This document shows, in pieces, positions 17,633-25,766 of a stretch of 64,000 bases of DNA. Below the pieces are notes generated by a model, which worked only from the letters and a program-made list of their open reading frames with translations, was not told the origin of the DNA and ran no database searches. Source of the stretch: Methylotenera_A sp049687015 (lineage in GTDB: Bacteria; Pseudomonadota; Gammaproteobacteria; Burkholderiales; Methylophilaceae); the NCBI GenBank assembly GCA_049687015.1, contig JBAVIP010000037.1, forward strand, positions 12,787 through 76,786. Direction: 5' to 3'. The translations under genes and the position numbers were made by a program. The first letter of the stretch is position 1; each line of letters starts with the position of its first letter.

Positions 17633-17889
17633 ACATCCTAACACCGGGGCAATCAGACACAAAAACTGGTTATTTAAACACGGCAAGAAAATCGAATGCT
17701 GGTAGAAGTGATGAAGCGTACGGATAGATGCAGTGCCTCAAATTTATATCGCTGAGCATCATGTCTGCAGCTTTGATGACTTACAAGCACTAGATCTCCC
17801 TGGCAAAGTGAATCATCTGTTGAATGGTGTTTGACACGTGTTTACAAAAGGCTTTTTAAGATTTTATTAGGCTGCTATGGATTGTAAAT

Positions 17890-17965
17890 TGGCGCCCTCG
17901 ACACGAATCGAACGTGTGACCCTCCCCTTAGGAGGGGGATGCTCTATCCACTGAGCTACGAGGGC
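17890..17965 (-). tRNA. tRNA-Arg (anticodon CCT)
   Basis: On the minus strand, GCCCTCG pairs with CGAGGGC to make the acceptor stem, followed by a G discriminator and an encoded CCA (17892-17890). The D arm is GCTC/GAGC. The anticodon stem TCCCC/GGGGA encloses the loop CTCCTAA, so the anticodon is CCT. The T arm contains TTCGATT. It reads AGG codons. All four arms are intact in 76 bases. Confidence 0.97.
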
Positions 17966-18064
17966 GTATGCTGAAACGCTATTTTCTCACAATTATTTGA
18001 TTGATTTTATTGTTTGAAAACTATTTAATAGTTCATTACTCCAATCTTAACTATTGAAAATTGC

Positions 18065-18610
18065 ATGTTAATGAAATTAACTTTTTACAGTGTCATTTTA
18101 CTGATCGCTTTTTTAGGTTTCAGGAGCATTAGCATGGCAGGCACAGCGCCAAGAATTGGTGATAAAGCACCAGACTTTAATCTACCTGATGCCAAGGGTG
18201 AAATGGTAAGCTTAGCCAGCTTGCGAGGCAATTGGCTAGTGCTTTATTTTTATCCGAAAGACGATACGCCTGGCTGTACTAAGGAAGCTTGCAGCTTTAG
18301 GGATGACTTGCACGCACTTGAAAAACTGGGCGCAAAAGTGGTTGGCGTGAGCGTGGATGACAGTAATTCACACGCCGAGTTTGCCAAAAAATACCATCTG
18401 CCATTCCCATTGTTGAGCGACAAAAATGGTTCTGTAGCCAACAAATACGGTGCACTTACCAATTTAGGTTTTATTAAAATAGCTAAGCGTTACACATTTT
18501 TAATCGACCCTGAAGGCATTCTGAAAAAAAGCTATTTGAGTGTAGATACATCACGACACTCGCAACAAATCATAGACGATTTAAGCGCAATTAAACAAAA
18601 CCAGCATTAA
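18065..18610 (+). CDS. Exported Bcp-type peroxiredoxin
   Basis: Thiol peroxidase of the AhpC/TSA PrxQ/Bcp group. 181 residues with an N-terminal hydrophobic signal (about 1-25, ending SISMAG), so probably periplasmic, unlike cytoplasmic Bcp. The peroxidatic cysteine is C71 in YPKDDTPGCTKEAC, and the resolving cysteine C76 is five residues on, the atypical two-cysteine layout. VVGVSVDDSNSHAEFAKKY and FLIDPEGILKK complete the fold. It precedes a lipoprotein and exported Msr enzymes, suggesting envelope oxidative-damage control. Confidence 0.9.
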   Translation: MLMKLTFYSVILLIAFLGFRSISMAGTAPRIGDKAPDFNLPDAKGEMVSLASLRGNWLVLYFYPKDDTPGCTKEACSFRDDLHALEKLGAKVVGVSVDDSNSHAEFAKKYHLPFPLLSDKNGSVANKYGALTNLGFIKIAKRYTFLIDPEGILKKSYLSVDTSRHSQQIIDDLSAIKQNQH

Positions 18611-18624
18611 ATTGAGAGCGCAAA

Positions 18625-18864
18625 ATGAATAGAGCCTGTCTGCCCATATTGCTTGCACTGAGCGTTTCAGCCTGCGCCAGCAACACACAATTAGCTAAAA
18701 TTGATCCTGATAAATGGACAGAGCTCACCTGCAGTGGTTTTTTAACATGGAACGATTGTAGGCAACAAGCCCGTGCAATCTGTCCGCGCGGCTTTTATAC
18801 AGCTGATTATTATGAAAACTATCTGATTCAACGCCGTGTGGTGAGCGTGGCTTGTAAGACTTGA
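18625..18864 (+). CDS. Small cysteine-containing lipoprotein
   Basis: A 79-residue protein starting MNRACLPILLALSVSAC; the cysteine at residue 17 sits in a lipobox-like context (SVSAC). The mature part has further cysteines (LTCSGFLTWNDCRQQARAICPRG and the C-terminal VACKT), which could form disulfides in the periplasm. It follows the peroxiredoxin by 14 bases and is probably co-transcribed. I do not recognise a named family. Confidence 0.7.
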   Translation: MNRACLPILLALSVSACASNTQLAKIDPDKWTELTCSGFLTWNDCRQQARAICPRGFYTADYYENYLIQRRVVSVACKT

Positions 18865-19298
18865 TATTTATTTGAAAAGGCTAGTGGTGGGATCTCTTTT
18901 TCTGTGTCCGCAATGCTTATGATGCAGCGACCAGCAGGCGCCCTTGTCGCAAGAGCATGCCCAGCAACAAGGCATTGCGCATCATTCAAGAAAATCTTGG
19001 CAGCTATTTCGCCCCGGCTGGGTCTCCGCTTCTTCCAGCTCAGAGAATCTAGACACTTGAACCATATTATTACTCACAGTGACGCAGGCATTCTTTTGCA
19101 GGAATGTCCGGTGCGCAGTCCAAACCATTGCCGTAAGTAGAAACCATGCTGATGGTGCCCATATTTACTACCGCTCACAGAGAAAAGTAAATCCACAGCA
19201 TCCTTCACTTTTTTCCAATAGATGTTGTAAGGAATTTAAAGCTCAACCGACTGATAGATGAAAGTGTCGAAACTAAGGAATTATGAATTGGAGCTATC
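18865..19298. other. Non-genic stretch
   Basis: About 430 bases with no convincing gene. The longest frame (18904-19140) has no ribosome binding site and a composition unlike its neighbours. A different frame around 18920-19050 reads like a coding remnant (SMPSNKALRIIQENLGSYFA) but is broken on both sides. No hairpin terminator or RNA gene was recognised. Confidence 0.4.
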
Positions 19299-19799
19299 AT
19301 GAATCGTCGTCAATTTATTAGTAATTTATCAGGTCTATTGCTAGCAAGCACACTACCAGTTTTTGCCAAGGAGGTAGCCTCCGTGAAGCCGCTCACAAAA
19401 TCTAAATCCGCCTGGAAGGCACTATTGCCCCCGGATCGTTACGGTGTGCTGTTTGAAGAAGATACCGAGCGCTCAGGCAGTAGCCCGCTCAACCATGAAA
19501 AACGCAAAGGCACTTTTATTTGCGCAGCCTGTTTCTTGCCGCTATTCAAATCCAGCCATAAATACGACAGCGGTACTGGCTGGCCAAGCTTCTGGAATAC
19601 GTTGCCTGGCGCCGTCGGCACCAAGCAGGATTTCAAGTTAGTGTGGCCGAGAACAGAATATCATTGCGCGCGCTGCGGCGGCCATCAAGGGCACGTCTTT
19701 AATGATGGCCCGGCACCCACCGGTTTGCGTTACTGCAATAATGGCCTGGCGCTGCAATTCGTTCCAGAAACCGAAACCCTGCCTGCGCTTAGAACATAA
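19299..19799 (+). CDS. msrB: Exported peptide-methionine (R)-S-oxide reductase MsrB
   Basis: Reduces the R form of methionine sulfoxide in proteins. 166 residues. The N-terminus MNRRQFISNLSGLLLASTLP VFA is a signal with an RRQF start resembling a Tat motif, so the enzyme is probably periplasmic. The zinc site is C75/C78 (ICAAC) and C123/C126 (CARC). The catalytic cysteine is C146 in GLRYCNNG. GWPSFW and GHQGHVFNDGP are family blocks. It lies ten bases upstream of msrA. Confidence 0.95.
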   Translation: MNRRQFISNLSGLLLASTLPVFAKEVASVKPLTKSKSAWKALLPPDRYGVLFEEDTERSGSSPLNHEKRKGTFICAACFLPLFKSSHKYDSGTGWPSFWNTLPGAVGTKQDFKLVWPRTEYHCARCGGHQGHVFNDGPAPTGLRYCNNGLALQFVPETETLPALRT

Positions 19800-19809
19800 A
19801 GGAAACATC

Positions 19810-20451
19810 ATGAAGCACTTTTTTGGACTCGCTTACACCAGGCTCACTTGTGCGGTTGCCACTCTCCTGCTGGCCGGTTCCTGCTCGGCAGGAGATGCCC
19901 CGCCGCCTGCCAAACCACCCTCTGCACAGGTGGCAACAGCCGTCTTTGCCGGGGGCTGCTTCTGGTGTGCTGAAGCAGACTTTGAAAAACTGGCCGGAGT
20001 GGTGAAGGCAGAATCCGGCTATACCGGCGGCCAGCTAGAAAACCCGACTTACGAGCAGGTCAGCCATGGCGGTACGGGCCACGCCGAAGCTGTGCGGGTA
20101 ACTTACAATCCCAAACAGGTCAGCTATGAAAAATTGCTGGACTATTTCTGGCGCCATATCGACCCAACGGTCAAGGATCAGCAGTTCTGTGATGTCGGCA
20201 ATCAATACCGCAGTGCCATTTTTTATCAGAATGAATCCGAGAAAAAAGCCGCGGAAGCAAGCAAGGCCGCGCTTGAGCGAGGCGGAAAATTCGCCCGCAT
20301 CCATACCGAAATCGTCCCTGCAGGCGCCTTCTATCTCGCCGAAGATTATCATCAGGATTACTATAAAAAGAATCCGATTCGCTACAAGTACTATCGAAAC
20401 AGTTGCGGACGCGATGCCCGGCTAAGTGAAGTATGGGGCGCACCTCACTGA
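19810..20451 (+). CDS. msrA: Exported peptide-methionine (S)-S-oxide reductase MsrA
   Basis: Reduces the S form of methionine sulfoxide. About 213 residues from the ATG at 19810, which has an AAAGGAAA site; the frame is open further upstream, inside msrB. A hydrophobic signal ending LLLAGSC (C25) suggests export, perhaps as a lipoprotein. The catalytic motif GCFWCAEADFEKL places the active cysteine at C50. YTGG, GHAEAVRVTYNP and AEDYHQDYYKKNP are typical. With msrB it forms an exported repair pair covering both diastereomers. Confidence 0.95.
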   Translation: MKHFFGLAYTRLTCAVATLLLAGSCSAGDAPPPAKPPSAQVATAVFAGGCFWCAEADFEKLAGVVKAESGYTGGQLENPTYEQVSHGGTGHAEAVRVTYNPKQVSYEKLLDYFWRHIDPTVKDQQFCDVGNQYRSAIFYQNESEKKAAEASKAALERGGKFARIHTEIVPAGAFYLAEDYHQDYYKKNPIRYKYYRNSCGRDARLSEVWGAPH

Positions 20452-20461
20452 AGCAGAACGC

Positions 20462-21127
20462 ATGCCCATCATCTGGAACCATAAATTGAAAAAATCCCTG
20501 TGTAGTTTATTTCTGCTTCTTCCCATCATCGCTTTTGCTGATGGAGAACGTATCGACGTCGCCCATTTTTCACAGGGAGATCTAAGCGGCTGGCAGACCA
20601 AGATTTTTTCAGGAGAAACCCGTTACGCGGCAGCAACCATGAATGGGCGTACCGCCTTACACGCCAACAGCACGGCTGCGGCTTCTGGGCTATTTCGTAA
20701 AATAAATGTAGACTTAAGAAAAACCCCCGTTCTCCATTGGTCCTGGAGAGTGGATAACGTTCTGGCAGGAGCAGATGAACGCACCAAGGCTGGCGATGAC
20801 TATCCTGCCCGCGTCTATGTGGTGTTTTCGGGCGGCGCAGCTTTTTGGCGCACCCGCGCAATCAACTACGTGTGGTCGAATAATCAGCCCGTTAACAGCC
20901 ACTGGTCTAACGCATTTACTAAAAACGCACAAATGATCGCGGTGCAATCTGGCACAGAGCGCCTTGGGCAATGGGTGGAAGAGCAACACGATGTGCTTGC
21001 GGATTACCGCAAACTATTTGGTACAGAGCCGAACAAGGTAGAGGCGGTGGCGATTATGACAGATACTGATAACACGGGCGCCACTGCATCCGCATGGTAT
21101 GGCGACATGTGGTTTGGTGCACAATAA
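20462..21127 (+). CDS. DUF3047 protein, exported
   Basis: About 221 residues from the ATG at 20462, ten bases after msrA. An earlier start at 20426 would overlap msrA and put 12 extra residues before the signal peptide. The signal is KKSLCSLFLLLPIIAFA. The mature protein has the DUF3047 features: DLSGWQTKIFSGETRY, PVLHWSWRVDNVLAGADERTKAGDDYPARVYVVF and the C-terminal VEAVAIMTDTDNTGATASAWYGDMWF. The function of the family is unknown; the fold looks like a secreted beta-sandwich. Probably part of the msr transcript. Confidence 0.85.
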   Translation: MPIIWNHKLKKSLCSLFLLLPIIAFADGERIDVAHFSQGDLSGWQTKIFSGETRYAAATMNGRTALHANSTAAASGLFRKINVDLRKTPVLHWSWRVDNVLAGADERTKAGDDYPARVYVVFSGGAAFWRTRAINYVWSNNQPVNSHWSNAFTKNAQMIAVQSGTERLGQWVEEQHDVLADYRKLFGTEPNKVEAVAIMTDTDNTGATASAWYGDMWFGAQ

Positions 21128-21183
21128 ACGCATCATCTTTACAAGGCATTAAAATTTTCTGCGGGAGATTGGCGAAGCTTGTT

Positions 21184-22026
21184 TTAGTGCTTAACTTCAC
21201 CTTCCACCACATCGGGCGACAACCCCAAACTCGCGGTTTGCCTGGTAACTCGGAATGGCATCATGAGCAGCTGTAACAACCCTAAACGGGATTGCTCACG
21301 AATATAAGGCAAACCAAGTGCGACCTTTTCGTGGCCTGTGCGCGGTGGCGCAAGGTGATAGGTGCCGCAAATCTTATCCCAAATAGAGAGAAAAAAGCCG
21401 AAATTGGTGTCCATTTCATCACGCCTAATGGAATGATGCACACGGTGCATGTTCGGGGTGACCAACAGCCAGCGCAGCACCGTATCCAGTTTGTCCGGGT
21501 AGCGAATATTGGCGTGAGTGAACACGGCAGCGCCATTGAGCGTGGCCTCAAACGCGATGACCACCCATGGGTCAACACCCAGCGCCGCCACAATCAAGGA
21601 TTTATAAATTAGGGAAATAATGATTTCAATCGGGTGAAACCGCAACCCGCTGCTGGCATCAATATCAAGATCAGCATGATGCACACTATGCAGCCGCCAG
21701 AATACAGGCAGCGCATGTGACATTACATGCTGCAAATAGATGGCAAAATCCAGCAGTAAAAATGCAATCAGCGCCTCCGCCCAAAACGGCAGATTGAGCA
21801 CGCCCATCAAGCCCCAGCCGTGGTCTTGCGCATATACTGCCGTCAGGTACGCAGCAGCGCCCAGCGTAAACCGCTGCACTACAATATTAATGCCGACCAG
21901 ACTGAAATTAATGAGCCAGCGCTGCACCCTGGCTTGCGTTGGCGGCCGTTTGGGAAAGAAGGATTCCAGCGATGCCGCAAGCAGATAGACGCCTAGGAAA
22001 ATACCGAATCGCAAATAGGCTTCCAC
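21184..22026 (-). CDS. Sterol desaturase / fatty acid hydroxylase family protein
   Basis: Integral membrane di-iron oxygenase family. About 280 residues with several hydrophobic segments. The histidine clusters are all present: HVMSH, HSVHHAD and, near the C-terminus, HRVHHS, with HANI between. The substrate is not known, perhaps a lipid or hopanoid. The start is uncertain: a GTG at 22026 has AGGAG nine bases upstream, while the frame extends to a TTG at 22032. It is divergent from the arsenosugar cluster. Confidence 0.85.
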   Translation of the reverse strand: MEAYLRFGIFLGVYLLAASLESFFPKRPPTQARVQRWLINFSLVGINIVVQRFTLGAAAYLTAVYAQDHGWGLMGVLNLPFWAEALIAFLLLDFAIYLQHVMSHALPVFWRLHSVHHADLDIDASSGLRFHPIEIIISLIYKSLIVAALGVDPWVVIAFEATLNGAAVFTHANIRYPDKLDTVLRWLLVTPNMHRVHHSIRRDEMDTNFGFFLSIWDKICGTYHLAPPRTGHEKVALGLPYIREQSRLGLLQLLMMPFRVTRQTASLGLSPDVVEGEVKH

Positions 22027-22261
22027 AAACAATTACTCCTGTTCAATAAGACCAAATACTTAAGAAACTACATCCATCACTATAAACTTTAAAATAAGCC
22101 TGGCAAGCAAGATGAAAAGTTATCCCCTGAGGATAAAATTTTGTAAGGAACTGGCCTGACATGCGTCTAATTCAACATACGGCTTTGTTAATTTTCGCTC
22201 ATGTGCCAACAAAATACCCATTGATGATAACATTCCTTCACTACATGTTGCAGAATACGAT

Positions 22262-22996
22262 ATGACGCAAGCTGCATTAGTTCTCGTCTGCAAGCGGCCT
22301 GCTCCCGGCATCGGCAAACAGCGCCTTGCCGCTAGGCTTGGGCCGGAAATTGCATACCAAATCGCAGAAGCGCTGCTGGCTTGCGCGCTGGAAGATGTTA
22401 TCGCGTGGCCTGGAACGGTGGTGATCGCGCCTGCCGATGTAAAAGACTATGCATGGGCGGCCAGTCTGCTCGAACAAAGCCATAACAAACAAACGCATGC
22501 CGATGTGCAGGTGCTGCCACAGGCCAGTGGCAACCTCGGTCAGCGTCTAAATGCGCTCGACCACACATTACACACAAATGGTTTTAACCGACTGATTTAT
22601 ATCGGCAGCGATGCGCCGGACATCAGCCTGGCTGACTTTGCTGCTGTAAGCGAGATGCTCACAGATTTTGATAGCGTACTCAAACCCACTTTGGATGGCG
22701 GCGTATCCATCATGGCAAGCCGCAAACCGTGGCCTGACCTGACTGATTTGCCATGGAGCACATCCCGATTGGGCGACCGATTATCTGTGCTCTGCCAACA
22801 AAGTGGGCATTCTGTTGCCAAATTATTAGAAGGCTTTGACGTGGACGAGCTTGAGGATTTATCTTATTTAGTAGTAAAACTTGCACAAGATCAACGGCCT
22901 GCCAGACAGGCGCTCTGTAAGCTAGCACAGCAAATTATTCAAATGAAAACCTCCAGGCAAAAAGTAATGTCGAAAACTGAAAGCCGTTATGTCTAA
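22262..22996 (+). CDS. TIGR04282-type (DUF2064) glycosyltransferase, arsenosugar-associated
   Basis: 244 residues. N-terminal ALVLVCKRPAPGIGKQRLAARLG resembles the nucleotide-binding start of GT-A-like transferases. LIYIGSDAPDISLADF carries the DxD-like acidic site, and LKPTLDGGVSIMASRKPWPDLTDLPWSTS is the characteristic DUF2064 block. This family was named for arsenosugar biosynthesis because of its association with arsenic methylation genes. First gene of a five-gene rightward run; the next start lies eight bases inside its end. Confidence 0.85.
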   Translation: MTQAALVLVCKRPAPGIGKQRLAARLGPEIAYQIAEALLACALEDVIAWPGTVVIAPADVKDYAWAASLLEQSHNKQTHADVQVLPQASGNLGQRLNALDHTLHTNGFNRLIYIGSDAPDISLADFAAVSEMLTDFDSVLKPTLDGGVSIMASRKPWPDLTDLPWSTSRLGDRLSVLCQQSGHSVAKLLEGFDVDELEDLSYLVVKLAQDQRPARQALCKLAQQIIQMKTSRQKVMSKTESRYV

Positions 22997-23702
22997 TGTG
23001 AGCATTATCATCCCTTGCTACAACGACGAGCAGAAGCTGGCGCAGCTATTAGCTCAAATTCAGCATTTGCCACGCACGCCGCATGAGGTGATTGTAGTCG
23101 ATGGTGCGGCCGGCCAAAGTTGCCAGGAAGTTTGCCATGAGTACGGCGCAAACTGGCTGGCGAGCGAGCCATCTCGCGGCAAGCAATTGCTGGCAGGCGC
23201 AGCAATGGCGCAAGGCGATGTATTGTGGTTTTTGCATGCAGACGCCCGTCTGTCAAAAGACCCTGTCACCGCGATGGAACTTGCACTTGAAAATGGCGCG
23301 CTGGGCGGCTACTTCAGGTTCAGATTTGATGCGCCGCGTGCCTGGCCTGCGTTCTTTCTGGAGCCTGCCATCGCCCTGCGCTGCCGCTTCGGCATCCCAT
23401 ATGGTGACCAGGGATTGTTTATGACCAAGCAGAATTACGACGAAGCCGGCGGCCATGCACCCTGGCCTTTGTTTGAGGAAGTGCCGCTGGTGAAAGGCTT
23501 AAGGCGATTGGGGAATTTTGTCGCCTTAGACGAACCCATATTAGTTGACCCGCGTCGCTGGCAACGTGACGGCTGGTGGCGCCGCACCTGGGAGAATCGC
23601 AGGCTGGCACTGGCCTTTGCGCGGGGACGTTCTCCGGACGAACTGGCAGCACGCTACCGCAGCCGCATTACCCACTTTAATTATGAAAACAACGAGGCAT
23701 GA
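22989..23702 (+). CDS. TIGR04283-type family 2 glycosyltransferase, arsenosugar-associated
   Basis: 237-residue GT-A glycosyltransferase. N-terminal VSIIIPCYNDEQKLAQLLAQI, the nucleotide-sugar motif VIVVDGAAGQSC, a DxD-like site in VLWFLHADARLS, and the acceptor-region FGIPYGDQGLFMTKQNYDEAGG. The C-terminus has WQRDGWWRRTWENRRLALAF, seen in the TIGR04283 group. It probably attaches or modifies the sugar part of an arsenosugar. It overlaps the upstream gene by eight bases and is adjacent to the methyltransferase. Confidence 0.88.
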   Translation: MSNVSIIIPCYNDEQKLAQLLAQIQHLPRTPHEVIVVDGAAGQSCQEVCHEYGANWLASEPSRGKQLLAGAAMAQGDVLWFLHADARLSKDPVTAMELALENGALGGYFRFRFDAPRAWPAFFLEPAIALRCRFGIPYGDQGLFMTKQNYDEAGGHAPWPLFEEVPLVKGLRRLGNFVALDEPILVDPRRWQRDGWWRRTWENRRLALAFARGRSPDELAARYRSRITHFNYENNEA

Positions 23703-23703
23703 T

Positions 23704-24783
23704 ATGCAAGAAACCACACTCAAGAAAGATCAAAACGAGATACAGGATAGCGTACGCCAGTATTACGGCGAAACGCTGACGGGCTCGGTAGATTTGCAAA
23801 CCAACGCCTGCTGCACCGATACGGGTTTACCTGCGTATGTGAAACCCATTCTCTCACAGGTGCATGATGAGGTGCTGATGCGCTACTACGGTTGCGGACT
23901 GGTGCTGCCGGAACTGCTGGATGGCTTGACCATTCTTGACCTCGGCTGCGGTGCTGGGCGCGACGTATATGTGCTCTCTAAACTGGTGGGCGAGCAAGGC
24001 CGTGTCATTGGTGTTGACATGACCGAAGAACAGTTGGCGGTAGCGCGCCAGCATCAGGATCATCACCGCCAGGTGTTTGGGCATGCCCAAAGTAACGTGC
24101 TGTTTTTGCATGGCTATATCGAGCGCTTGCATGAATTGGAACTGTCCGACAAGAGCGTAGACATCATTGTGTCCAATTGCGTCATCAATTTGGCCGTGGA
24201 TAAAGCTGCTGTGCTGCGCGAGGCATTTCGTGTGCTGAAACCTGGCGGCGAGCTGTATTTTTCAGATGTATATGCCGACAGGCGCATCCCAAAAGCTTTG
24301 ACCTTAGACCCCGTGCTGTATGGCGAATGCTTGAGCGGCGCATTGTACTGGAACGACTTTCACAACCTGGCCAAAGCGCATGGGTTTGATGACCCGCGTC
24401 TGGTGGTTGACCGCACGATTACTATCGGCAACCCGGAACTCGCCGCGCGTACCGGCAATATCAAATTTTTCTCCGCCACATATCGGCTGTTCAAGTTAGC
24501 AGGCCTGGAACCATCATGCGAGGATTACGGGCAATCGGTGGTATACCGCGGCACCATTCCGCATCATCCACATGCATTTGTATTGGATAAGCATCATTTC
24601 ATAGAGACAGGCAAACAGTTCGCTGTGTGCGGCAATACCTGGCGCATGCTGCACGAAACGCGTTTTGCCAAACATTTCGATTTCTACGGCAATTTTGACA
24701 AGCACTTCGGTATTTTCGCGGGTTGTGGCACTTCACTTCCTTATGATGGCCATGCGAGCGACCAAACAGGGGGCTGCTGCTAA
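23704..24783 (+). CDS. arsM: ArsM-like arsenite methyltransferase
   Basis: SAM-dependent As(III) methyltransferase of about 359 residues from the ATG at 23704. The frame is open from 23545, but that part overlaps the glycosyltransferase. SAM site: ILDLGCGAGRDVYVLSKLVG. Arsenic-binding cysteines: C36 (with C37), C64, C159 (in SNCVINL) and C209 (GECLSG). Their spacings of 28 and 50 match those known in algal ArsM (C44/C72 and C174/C224, from memory). A second cysteine pair, GGCC, ends the protein. It converts arsenite to methylated species that feed arsenosugar synthesis. Confidence 0.93.
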   Translation: MQETTLKKDQNEIQDSVRQYYGETLTGSVDLQTNACCTDTGLPAYVKPILSQVHDEVLMRYYGCGLVLPELLDGLTILDLGCGAGRDVYVLSKLVGEQGRVIGVDMTEEQLAVARQHQDHHRQVFGHAQSNVLFLHGYIERLHELELSDKSVDIIVSNCVINLAVDKAAVLREAFRVLKPGGELYFSDVYADRRIPKALTLDPVLYGECLSGALYWNDFHNLAKAHGFDDPRLVVDRTITIGNPELAARTGNIKFFSATYRLFKLAGLEPSCEDYGQSVVYRGTIPHHPHAFVLDKHHFIETGKQFAVCGNTWRMLHETRFAKHFDFYGNFDKHFGIFAGCGTSLPYDGHASDQTGGCC

Positions 24784-24791
24784 GCAATTTT

Positions 24792-25736
24792 ATGGACATG
24801 AAAGTGATCCAGATTCAAGTAGCGCAGGCAGCAAAATCGGCTGCCTGGTATCAAACACCGGCTGGCGAACCACGCGGCTTTATCCAGCCACATGCGCTGG
24901 ATGAGCTTTGGTTTCACACCGGCACCGCCTGCAACCTCGCCTGCCCGTTTTGTCTGGAAGGCTCCAAACCCGGGGACGACCGCCTGCAACTGCTACGTTT
25001 TGAGGACGCAAAACCGTATATTGACGAGGCGCTTGGCTTAGGCGTAAAGCAGTTTTCATTTACGGGCGGAGAACCTTTCGTCGCTAAGGACATGGTACGC
25101 ATCCTGGATTACGCATTGCAATTTCGCCCGTGCATGGTGCTCACCAACGCCACCGAGCCTTTGATTAAGCGCCTGAAACAACTCAAGCAGTTACTGGGTC
25201 ATCCCAATCAATTACATTTTCGTGTAAGTCTGGACCACTTTGACGCGACCAAGCATGATATTGGTCGCGGAGTTGGCATGTTTTCCCTGGCATTGAAAGG
25301 TTTAAAGCAGTTGCATGAAATGGGCTTTCCCGTTTCGGTCGCTAACCAGATGCTGGCAGACAGCACACCAACCGAAACAGCGCAACGTTTTGCTGAAATT
25401 TTTAGAAATGCAGGCTTGCCCGAAGATTTGCACCGCGTGGAATTTCCGGACTTTCATCCGCCAGGCCTGGATGTCACTACGCCACAGATTAGCGCAAACT
25501 GCATGGTGAGTTACCAAACGGAAGATTCGCGCCGTGCCTATATGTGTGCATTCAGCAAAATGGTGGTGAAAGACAAAGGTCGCATGCGCGTGTATGCCTG
25601 TACTTTGGTCGACGATGACCAGGATTATGTGCTGGGTGAAACGCTGGCTGCCAGCATGGCAGAACCCGTCAGCATGAAGCACCACCGTTGCTATAGCTGC
25701 TTCAAGTATGGTGCTTCCTGCAGCGAAATGAAGTAG
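24792..25736 (+). CDS. Radical SAM enzyme of the arsenosugar cluster
   Basis: 314 residues. The 4Fe-4S/SAM motif is C47-x3-C51-x2-C54 in TACNLACPFCLEG. FSFTGGEPF is the SAM-binding GGE motif. C-terminal cysteines C300, C303 and C310 (HRCYSCFKYGASCSE), plus cysteines in YMCAFSK and VYACTLV, could hold an auxiliary cluster. Its position matches that of ArsS, which builds the 5'-deoxyadenosyl-arsenic precursor. Its motifs, however, differ from the CNxxCxHC start of canonical ArsS, so an ArsS-analogous role is only inferred. It follows arsM by eight bases. Confidence 0.8.
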   Translation: MDMKVIQIQVAQAAKSAAWYQTPAGEPRGFIQPHALDELWFHTGTACNLACPFCLEGSKPGDDRLQLLRFEDAKPYIDEALGLGVKQFSFTGGEPFVAKDMVRILDYALQFRPCMVLTNATEPLIKRLKQLKQLLGHPNQLHFRVSLDHFDATKHDIGRGVGMFSLALKGLKQLHEMGFPVSVANQMLADSTPTETAQRFAEIFRNAGLPEDLHRVEFPDFHPPGLDVTTPQISANCMVSYQTEDSRRAYMCAFSKMVVKDKGRMRVYACTLVDDDQDYVLGETLAASMAEPVSMKHHRCYSCFKYGASCSEMK

Positions 25737-25766
25737 CAATTAAATATAAAAAATCAGGAAAATAAT

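Noticed and set aside
18904..19140. 78-codon open frame between the lipoprotein and msrB
   Set aside because: No ribosome binding site, no recognisable domain and composition unlike neighbouring genes.
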